Assembly (NCBI GenBank): GCA_017539885.1
Contig: JAFYCC010000016.1
Span: forward strand, 1 to 11,930
DNA: 11,930 bases
Source: Oscillospiraceae bacterium
GTDB taxonomy: Bacteria > Bacillota_A > Clostridia > Oscillospirales > Oscillospiraceae
Direction: 5' to 3'
The notes beneath the pieces were generated by a model. The model did not search any database and had not been told where the DNA came from. It worked only from the letters and a program-made list of their open reading frames with translations. A program made the position numbers and the translations under genes. Shown here one piece after another: positions 6,860 through 11,930 of the stretch (position 1 is its first letter; every line of letters begins with the position of its first letter).

Positions 6860-7375
6860 ATGGAAAACGAAGTCTATGAGCTGCTGGAGATGCTTTATAC
6901 GATGATCTCGGAGGCCTGGGGCGTCCCCCTCGGCAACGAGAAATGTATCATTGAAAGAGATAAGGCGCTGTCCCTGCTGGACGATATCAAAGCACAGCTA
7001 CCCGTGGAGCTTGCAGAGGCGAAGAGACTTGTTTCTGCGCGCGATGAGTTTATCACCAACGCAAGGAGAGAGGCCGAGTCCGTGCGGCGCGCCGCTGAGG
7101 AGCACGCCAGACATATGGTCGAAGAGCAGGAAATCGTGCGCGTCGCGAAGGCCCGCGCCGCTGAGCTCATCGCCGGCGCGGAGAGCAAGACCAAAGAATT
7201 GCGCCGCGTCGCAAACGATTACGTAGATGACGCGCTCCGCCGCACAGAGGAGGCAGTGACTGCAGCACTCAATGAGGTGAGTCAGTCCCGTAGCCGTTTC
7301 AGAGCCGCTGCTAAGGAACCGGCGGTCCAGCAGCCTCAGCAGATCCAGCATGTGAGCGCCGAAGAACTGGGCTGA
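6860..7375 (+). CDS. Soluble coiled-coil protein of unknown function, ATP synthase b/H-like
   Basis: I do not recognise a defined function. The 171-residue protein is highly charged and predicted mostly alpha-helical. A short N-terminal part (1-28) contains WGVPLGNEKCIIERD. A long heptad-like region (about 30-145) is rich in A, E, R and K, with repeated A-x2-EA patterns (NARREAESVRRAAEE; AKARAAELIAGAES). The tail (149-171) is Q-rich and probably disordered. The composition resembles the stalk subunits of F- and V-type ATPases and DivIVA-like proteins. It has no membrane segment and no ATPase neighbours, so a real ATP synthase role is unlikely. From memory, similar proteins follow coaD in other Clostridia. 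AGGGGG (6845-6850), nine bases upstream, supports ATG 6860. It is the last gene of the uvrC-rsmD-coaD unit, followed by a strong terminator. Confidence 0.85.
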   Translation: MENEVYELLEMLYTMISEAWGVPLGNEKCIIERDKALSLLDDIKAQLPVELAEAKRLVSARDEFITNARREAESVRRAAEEHARHMVEEQEIVRVAKARAAELIAGAESKTKELRRVANDYVDDALRRTEEAVTAALNEVSQSRSRFRAAAKEPAVQQPQQIQHVSAEELG

Positions 7376-7436
7376 TACGGATTCCGTGAGAGAGCGATGA
7401 TCTGAAAAGGAAATACAGGCAGTTATCTACTGCATG

Positions 7437-7482
7437 AAGCAGCTCCCGAGCACAAGATGTTGTGCTCGGGAGCTGCTTTTTT
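7437..7482 (+). terminator. Long-stem intrinsic terminator ending the coaD unit
   Basis: A perfect 18-bp stem, AGCAGCTCCCGAGCACAA (7438-7455) pairing with 7460-7477, closes a GATG tetraloop. One more A-T pair (7437/7478) is possible. A run of T residues (7477-7482) follows. The opposite strand lacks a good T-tract, so it terminates mainly + strand transcription. It insulates the dcw promoter from the upstream unit. Confidence 0.95.
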
Positions 7483-7532
7483 GCCGTCCGAAAACCGGTA
7501 CAAAAAATATGCGAAAACTTGGAAGATAATGC

Positions 7533-7561
7533 TTGCATTTTTCAAACCGCAATACTATAAT
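7533..7561 (+). promoter_or_regulatory. Promoter of the mraZ (dcw) operon
   Basis: TTGCAT (7533-7538), a 17-base spacer and a perfect TATAAT (7556-7561). The predicted start is A7568. It lies 50 bases after the terminator in an AT-rich gap with no gene. The -35 matches consensus only in TTG, so the -10 and spacing carry the call. Confidence 0.78.
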
Positions 7562-7573
7562 GAGAACATCAAA

Positions 7574-7600
7574 GTGGGTAAAAGTGGGGGATAATCCCAC
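7574..7600 (+). promoter_or_regulatory. Putative MraZ operator (TGGG direct repeats)
   Basis: MraZ is known to bind direct TGGG(N) repeats spaced ten bases apart, upstream of its own gene. Here AAAGTGGG occurs at 7571-7578 and again at 7581-7588, exactly ten bases apart. A third, inverted copy, CCCAC (7596-7600), lies opposite the second repeat. The site falls just after the predicted transcription start, where bound MraZ could block early transcription of the operon. Confidence 0.7.
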
Positions 7601-7626
7601 AAATGATGACCCAATGAAGACTAAGT

Positions 7627-7632
7627 GGAGGG
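7627..7632 (+). promoter_or_regulatory. Ribosome binding site deciding the mraZ start
   Basis: GGAGGG ends 11 bases before ATG 7644 and 17 before ATG 7650. An upstream in-frame ATG at 7614 has no comparable site, and the in-frame GTG at 7635 is too close. ATG 7644 is therefore preferred. Confidence 0.75.
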
Positions 7633-7643
7633 AAGTGAACGGC

Positions 7644-8066
7644 ATGACCATGACGGGCGAATATCGGCATACGCTGGACGCAAAGGGCAGGCTGTTCATC
7701 CCGTCCAAGCTTCGAGATGAGCTGGGCAGCGTATTCTTTGTGACGGTCTCGATGGACAAGTGCCTGTCAGCCTACAGCGCAGAGAGCTGGAAGGTCTTTT
7801 CCGACAAAGTCGACGCGATGCCCTATGTCAAGCAGCGGAAGATGCGGCCGCTTTTCGCCTATGCGGCGAAATGTGAAGTGGACAGTCAGGGACGCATCCT
7901 CCTGCCGCAGAATCTCCGCGACTTTGCGGGACTGAGCAAAGATGTCGCCGTCGTCGGATGCAACAACCACGCGGAATTCTGGGATGCCGCCCGTTGGGAG
8001 GAACTCGGCGTCATTGAGACAACGCCGGAGAACATCGCGGCTGTCATGGAGGAGCTGGAATTCTGA
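7644..8066 (+). CDS. mraZ: Transcriptional regulator MraZ
   Basis: MraZ is a SpoVT/AbrB-like DNA-binding protein that forms rings and controls the dcw cluster it heads. In E. coli it represses its own operon. With the chosen start it has 140 residues, close to the usual ~143. The protein has two repeats of the fold, each with a DxxGR motif: DAKGR (12-16) followed by LFIPSKLRDEL, and DSQGR (80-84) followed by ILLPQNLRDFAGL. The usual family start resembles MTGEYRHTLDAKGR, so either ATG 7644 or ATG 7650 fits the protein. GGAGGG favours 7644. Extending the frame upstream would run into the operator and the promoter -35, which argues against longer versions. The stop overlaps the rsmH start by one base (TGATG). 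TGGG repeats in its own leader point to autoregulation. Confidence 0.94.
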   Translation: MTMTGEYRHTLDAKGRLFIPSKLRDELGSVFFVTVSMDKCLSAYSAESWKVFSDKVDAMPYVKQRKMRPLFAYAAKCEVDSQGRILLPQNLRDFAGLSKDVAVVGCNNHAEFWDAARWEELGVIETTPENIAAVMEELEF

Positions 8067-8998
8067 TGGAGTTCGTCCATAAGAGCGTCCTTCTGCGCGA
8101 GAGCGTGGACGCGCTCCGGATCCGGCCGGACGGAATCTATGTCGACGGAACGCTCGGCGGCGGCGGTCATGCCGAAGCGATCGCCTCCCGGCTGACGACC
8201 GGGCGGCTGATCGGAATTGACCGCGACGAGCGCGCGATCGAGCGCGCGACGCGCCGTCTGGAACCGCTCATGGGACGCATAACAGCGGTGCACGGCAACT
8301 TTCGGGCGCTGGGTGAGATCCTGGACAGGCTTGGCGTGGAAAAAGCAGACGGCATGCTCTTCGATCTGGGCGTTTCATCCCCGCAGCTTGACGAAACGGA
8401 GAGAGGCTTCTCCTACATGGCAGACGCGCCGCTGGACATGCGCATGGATGAAACCGATTCGCTTACGGCGCGGGAAGTCGTGAACGATTGGCCGGAGGAA
8501 AAGCTCAAACGCATCCTCTATGATTTCGGAGAAGAACGGTACGCCCCCCGCATCGCGGCGGCGATCGTGCGCAAACGGCAGAGCGCTCCGATCGAGACGA
8601 CGCTGCAGCTTGCGGATATCATCAAGGATGCGATGCCTGCCTCGGCTTTGCGCGAAAAGCAGCATCCCGCGAAACGGAGCTTTCAGGCGATCCGGATCGC
8701 CGTAAATGACGAACTGGAGGCCGTGAGCGAGATGCTCTCGACAGCGGCGGACAGACTCGCGCCGGGAGGCAGGCTGGCAGTAATCAGTTTTCATTCGCTT
8801 GAGGACAGACTCGTTAAGAATGCGATCGCGTCCCGGGAGAAAGGCTGTACGTGCCCGAGGGATTTTCCGGTGTGCACCTGCGGATTCGTTCAGACGCTGC
8901 GCAGCGTTACCCGCAAGCCGATCACGGCTTCAGAGGCTGAACTGGAAGAGAATCCGCGAGCAAGGAGCGCGAAGCTCCGAGTCGCGGAACGTGTATGA
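8066..8998 (+). CDS. rsmH: 16S rRNA (cytosine1402-N4)-methyltransferase RsmH
   Basis: RsmH (formerly MraW) methylates N4 of C1402 of 16S rRNA in the ribosomal P site, using S-adenosylmethionine. The 310 residues are normal. The N-terminus HKSVLLRESVDAL and SAM motif DGTLGGGGHAEAI (27-39) are diagnostic, followed by GIDRDERAI (50-58) and FDLGVSSPQLDE (99-110). PLDMRMD (122-128), the KRSFQAIRIAVNDEL segment and SFHSLEDR (241-248) complete the family pattern. Near the C-terminus is a four-cysteine segment (C261, C263, C270, C272), then the typical ENPRARSAKLRVAER end. GGAGGAG (8048-8054), inside the end of mraZ, is its ribosome binding site, and the start overlaps the mraZ stop. Its place after mraZ in the dcw cluster is standard. 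Confidence 0.97.
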   Translation: MEFVHKSVLLRESVDALRIRPDGIYVDGTLGGGGHAEAIASRLTTGRLIGIDRDERAIERATRRLEPLMGRITAVHGNFRALGEILDRLGVEKADGMLFDLGVSSPQLDETERGFSYMADAPLDMRMDETDSLTAREVVNDWPEEKLKRILYDFGEERYAPRIAAAIVRKRQSAPIETTLQLADIIKDAMPASALREKQHPAKRSFQAIRIAVNDELEAVSEMLSTAADRLAPGGRLAVISFHSLEDRLVKNAIASREKGCTCPRDFPVCTCGFVQTLRSVTRKPITASEAELEENPRARSAKLRVAERV

Positions 8999-9018
8999 AG
9001 ATGACGAGGTAGGGAAAC

Positions 9019-9567
9019 ATGGCCGAAAATACCAGAAGATATGGTCAGAGCGCGGTTTACGGCTCCCTTGCATATGATTTCAACAACCCTGCGCTCAATC
9101 CGGAATACACGGAGGAAGAGCAGTGGCAGGTCATGCATCGCACGGACAACCCTGTCGCGGAGGAGACGCAGGCTGCGGAGCTCGCCGTCGCAGGGAACAG
9201 GCAGGCGCTCGCCCCGGTCTCTGTTCTCGGCATCCTCGCCGCCGCAGTGATGATCGTCGTCATGCTTCTGGCACAGGCGCGCCTTACGGCCGTGTGCAAC
9301 GACGCAGTCCGGCTTACGAACCGGATCAATCAGCTCCAGACCGAGCAGGCAAGGCTGCGCATTGCGTTCGAGAGCGCGTTCAACCTTACGGAAATCGAAG
9401 ACTATGCCGTTTCGGAACTCGGAATGCAGAAGCCGCGCAACGATCAGATCTTCTCAATAAACAGCAGGACGCAGGACAAGGTCGAGATCTTCACACCCGA
9501 CAGTTCCGGGAGTCTGCTCGATCGCGTGACGGAGTTTACCGGATCTGTAAAAGAGTATTTAGGCTGA
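9019..9567 (+). CDS. ftsL: FtsL/DivIC-like cell division membrane protein
   Basis: This is a bitopic membrane protein of the septum-forming type. FtsL and DivIC act with FtsQ/DivIB to connect the cytosolic division ring to septal wall synthesis by class B PBPs. The sequence itself is weakly conserved, so the call rests on topology and position. There is one transmembrane segment (about 66-86), a periplasm-side coiled coil (about 88-118, LTNRINQLQTEQARLRIAFES), then a short conserved-looking stretch (IEDYAVSELGMQKP, 126-139). It sits between rsmH and a class B PBP, exactly where ftsL is expected. At 182 residues it is longer than the usual ~100-130, with a 65-residue cytosolic N-terminus carrying YGSLAYDFNNP and a polar C-terminal tail. 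GAGGT at 9006-9010 supports ATG 9019. DivIC naming is an alternative. Confidence 0.82.
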   Translation: MAENTRRYGQSAVYGSLAYDFNNPALNPEYTEEEQWQVMHRTDNPVAEETQAAELAVAGNRQALAPVSVLGILAAAVMIVVMLLAQARLTAVCNDAVRLTNRINQLQTEQARLRIAFESAFNLTEIEDYAVSELGMQKPRNDQIFSINSRTQDKVEIFTPDSSGSLLDRVTEFTGSVKEYLG

Positions 9568-9605
9568 GCTCTGCCGCATCCTGACACAGCCCACACGGGA
9601 AAAGA

Positions 9606-9620
9606 GTCTCCGCCGGAGGT
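9606..9620 (+). promoter_or_regulatory. Ribosome binding site of the PBP gene within a small hairpin
   Basis: GGAGGT (9615-9620) lies six bases before ATG 9627 and sets that start. CTCC (9608-9611) can pair with GGAG (9615-9618) around a GCC loop, with two further G-U pairs outside. The core of the site may thus be partly hidden in the mRNA. Confidence 0.6.
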
Positions 9621-9626
9621 CAAACA

Positions 9627-11930
9627 ATGCCTGAAAAAAGCGCAAGCCGCGCCAGCGGCTCCCAACCAAACAGAATGATGCTTCGCCGCACACTGTTCCT
9701 TCTGACCGTGTGCGGCATAGTTGCATTTATAGTCCTGGGCGCAAGGCTGTTCAAACTGCAGATCGTGGACCACGATTTGTATGAATCCGAGGCTATCACG
9801 CAGCAGGTACGCTCTTCGGCGATAACGGCAAGCCGCGGTACGATTTACGACCGCAACGGCAAGATTCTGGCGATGAGCGCCACCGCGCAGAACATATTCA
9901 TTTCTCCCGCGGAGATCGTGAAGAACAAAGAAGACCCCGTCCTGATCGCGAAGGGCCTCGCCGAGATCCTCGGCGTGGATTACGGCGAAGTGATGGAGAA
10001 GACCTCGCACACGCAATCCTACTATCAGATGGTCGCGCTGCGCGTGGAGCAGGATAAGGTGGACGAGATCCGGGCCTTCATTCAGGAACACAAGCTTACG
10101 GGCATCAAGCTCGAACCGACCTCAAAGCGCTACTACCCCTACTCCAGCCTCGCGGCGCACGTCGTCGGTTTCGTCGGCACGGACAACAGCGGTCTGGGCG
10201 GACTTGAAGCGTATTACAATGACGAACTCTCCGGCGTCAACGGCCGCGTCGTTCGTGCGAAAAACGCCTTCGGGACCGACATGCTCTATACGAAGTATGA
10301 GGAATACTTCGACGCGGAAGACGGCAGCAATATCACTTCCACGATCGATTCCACCATCCAGTACTACATGGAGAAGCATCTCCAGCAGGCGGTGACCGAC
10401 TTCGACGTGCGCAACGGCGCGGCAGCCATCGCCATGGATGTCAACACCGGTGAGATCCTTGGAATGGTAAGCCTCGGCAATTTCGACCTGAACGACTATC
10501 AGAAGCTCAACGACGATTACCAGACGCTGGTCGATCAGGCGGAGGATCCCGCCGTAAAGACCTCCCTGTTCAACCAGCTCCAGCAGCGGCAGTGGAGGAA
10601 CAAAGCCCTGTCGGACACCTACGAACCAGGATCGACTTTCAAAATCATCACGCTGGCGATGGCTCTCGAAGAGGGCGTCACCAATGAGGAAGACAGTTTT
10701 TACTGCGGCGGCAGCATACAGGTCACCGGCGACACGGATGCACGTAAATGCTGGAAGACGTCCGGTCACGGTTCACAGTCGCTCACGCAGGCACTGCAGC
10801 ATTCCTGCAACGTCGCGTTTATTACACTTGGCGTGCGGCTTGGAGCGGAAACGTTCTACCGCTATGCCGAGAGCTTCGGCTTCCTGAAGCTTACGGATAA
10901 CCGGGATGCCTACCCGAGCGCCACGACCGGCGTCGATCTCGGCGGCGAGAGCGGAAGCCTGTGGTGGACGCAGAACGTCTTTTACAGACGCGACAATCTC
11001 TCGCAGCTCGCGGCCGCCAGCTTCGGCCAGACCTTTACGATCACCCCGCTGCAGCTCATAACGGCGGTTTCAGCCTGCGTCAACGGAGGCAATCTGATGC
11101 AGCCGCACATCGTGCGCGAAATCGAGCACAGCGACGGCACCGTCACGCGAATTGAGCCGACCGTCGTGCGGCAGGTTATCAGCGAAGAGACCAGTGCGAC
11201 CGTGCGCAGAATGCTCGAACAGGTCGTCTGCGACCCGGTCGAGGGCACCGGCAAGAACGCGTATGTCGCGGGCTACCGCATCGGCGGCAAGACGGGAACA
11301 TCCGAGAAGGTCGCCCAGATCGCTGCAGGCGGCCCGAATGAATACATCGTTTCGTTCATCGGCGTCGCGCCGATGGACGCCCCGCAGATCGCGATCCTCG
11401 TACTTCTCGATACACCCAGTACGGAGACCGGCATCTATATCAGCGGCGGCCGCATGGGCGCACCGACGGTGGGAAAGATGATGGCGGACATCCTGCCCTA
11501 TCTGGGCATCGAGGCGCAGTACAGTGAGGAAGAGCTGGCGACCATGGATAGAAGCGTGCCGGACTTCTCCGGCATGAGCAAAGACGAGGCAATGAATGCC
11601 GCACAGCAGGCCGGCTTCGATTTCCGTATCATTGGAGACGGCAGTGAGATCACTGCTCAGCTCCCTGCCAGAAACGCTGTTGTCGCGGCAGGGACGCAGG
11701 TGATTCTCTACGCGAATGCGGAGCCCTCTGAAGCCGTGGAAAAGATGCCGGATCTGCATGGCCTGAGCTATTCCATCGCCCGGCAGAGGCTCGGATTCTA
11801 CGGCCTGTTTATCAACACGAACGTGATGTCGAGAATCGATGCGGAGCATATGCTCGTCTCGTGGCAGAGCGTGGAGACCGATGAGGAGATCAAGCACGGC
11901 ACGGTCATTACGGTCACGCTCGTCGACAGC
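9627..11930 (+). CDS. ftsI: Class B penicillin-binding protein with two PASTA domains (FtsI/SpoVD type), 3' end outside window
   Basis: This transpeptidase cross-links peptidoglycan at the septum or, if SpoVD-like, in the spore cortex. The 768 visible residues have no stop before the window edge. In order: a short cytosolic N-terminus, a membrane anchor (about 22-41), a dimerisation-type domain (ASRGTIYDRNGKILA at about 69-83), and the transpeptidase with S336-T-F-K339 (after YEPGS), S393-C-N395 and K555-T-G557-T558. Two PASTA domains follow (644-697 and 707-768); PASTA modules can bind peptidoglycan fragments. The second is more divergent and seems to end at the edge (VTVTLVDS), so the stop is probably near. 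GGAGGT at 9615-9620 supports ATG 9627. Bacillota often carry two such PBPs (vegetative PbpB and SpoVD). The symbol ftsI is given at family level, and this sequence alone does not separate the two. Confidence 0.93.
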   Translation, partial: MPEKSASRASGSQPNRMMLRRTLFLLTVCGIVAFIVLGARLFKLQIVDHDLYESEAITQQVRSSAITASRGTIYDRNGKILAMSATAQNIFISPAEIVKNKEDPVLIAKGLAEILGVDYGEVMEKTSHTQSYYQMVALRVEQDKVDEIRAFIQEHKLTGIKLEPTSKRYYPYSSLAAHVVGFVGTDNSGLGGLEAYYNDELSGVNGRVVRAKNAFGTDMLYTKYEEYFDAEDGSNITSTIDSTIQYYMEKHLQQAVTDFDVRNGAAAIAMDVNTGEILGMVSLGNFDLNDYQKLNDDYQTLVDQAEDPAVKTSLFNQLQQRQWRNKALSDTYEPGSTFKIITLAMALEEGVTNEEDSFYCGGSIQVTGDTDARKCWKTSGHGSQSLTQALQHSCNVAFITLGVRLGAETFYRYAESFGFLKLTDNRDAYPSATTGVDLGGESGSLWWTQNVFYRRDNLSQLAAASFGQTFTITPLQLITAVSACVNGGNLMQPHIVREIEHSDGTVTRIEPTVVRQVISEETSATVRRMLEQVVCDPVEGTGKNAYVAGYRIGGKTGTSEKVAQIAAGGPNEYIVSFIGVAPMDAPQIAILVLLDTPSTETGIYISGGRMGAPTVGKMMADILPYLGIEAQYSEEELATMDRSVPDFSGMSKDEAMNAAQQAGFDFRIIGDGSEITAQLPARNAVVAAGTQVILYANAEPSEAVEKMPDLHGLSYSIARQRLGFYGLFINTNVMSRIDAEHMLVSWQSVETDEEIKHGTVITVTLVDS

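Noticed and set aside
7419..7433. GCAGT-TATCT-ACTGC inverted repeat and a 33-codon frame from ATG 7434 ahead of the coaD-unit terminator.
   Set aside because: The repeat is short. The frame runs through the terminator stem and has no ribosome binding site at a usable distance.
9444..10769. - strand frames of 215 residues each opposite the PBP gene.
   Set aside because: They are shadows of the PBP reading frame, whose SxxK, SxN and KTG motifs are all intact.

Overview
This window looks like ordinary core chromosome from a moderately GC-rich (roughly 60% by eye) member of the Bacillota, most likely class Clostridia. The evidence is the era-recO pair, a MutS2 with an Smr domain, an HPr carrying both His15 and Ser46, a class B penicillin-binding protein with PASTA domains directly after mraZ-rsmH-ftsL, and strong GGAGG-type ribosome binding sites. 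All supported genes are on the + strand. No insertion sequence, phage gene, CRISPR array, tRNA or rRNA was seen.

Layout. (1) 1-3530: the 3' end of era, then recO and mutS2. recO and mutS2 overlap by an ATGA junction. (2) 3531-3990: a self-contained ptsH (HPr) unit with its own sigma-A-type promoter and a strong intrinsic terminator. (3) 4006-7482: uvrC, rsmD, coaD and a soluble coiled-coil protein of unknown function. uvrC/rsmD and rsmD/coaD are joined by ATGA overlaps, and the unit ends in a long-stem terminator. A perfect-consensus promoter lies inside rsmD and probably gives coaD and its neighbour their own transcription. (4) 7533-11930: the start of the division and cell wall (dcw) cluster. 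It has a promoter, an MraZ-type operator, mraZ, rsmH, an FtsL/DivIC-like membrane protein, and a class B PBP with two PASTA domains that is still open at the right edge.

How the genes work together. Four proteins act on, or are linked to, the ribosome: Era and RsmD in 30S maturation, RsmH on the 30S decoding centre, and MutS2 in ribosome-collision rescue. RecO, UvrC and, in older models, MutS2 belong to DNA repair and recombination. CoaD makes the penultimate intermediate of coenzyme A. HPr is the phosphocarrier of sugar uptake and, through Ser46, of carbon catabolite control. MraZ, RsmH, the FtsL-like protein and the PBP are the regulatory and structural head of the septation operon.

I did not find a convincing new biological system. 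The observations most worth checking are the promoter inside rsmD, the terminator placed directly against the uvrC ribosome binding site, the unusual arrangement of MraZ-type repeats, and the uncharacterised coiled-coil protein after coaD.
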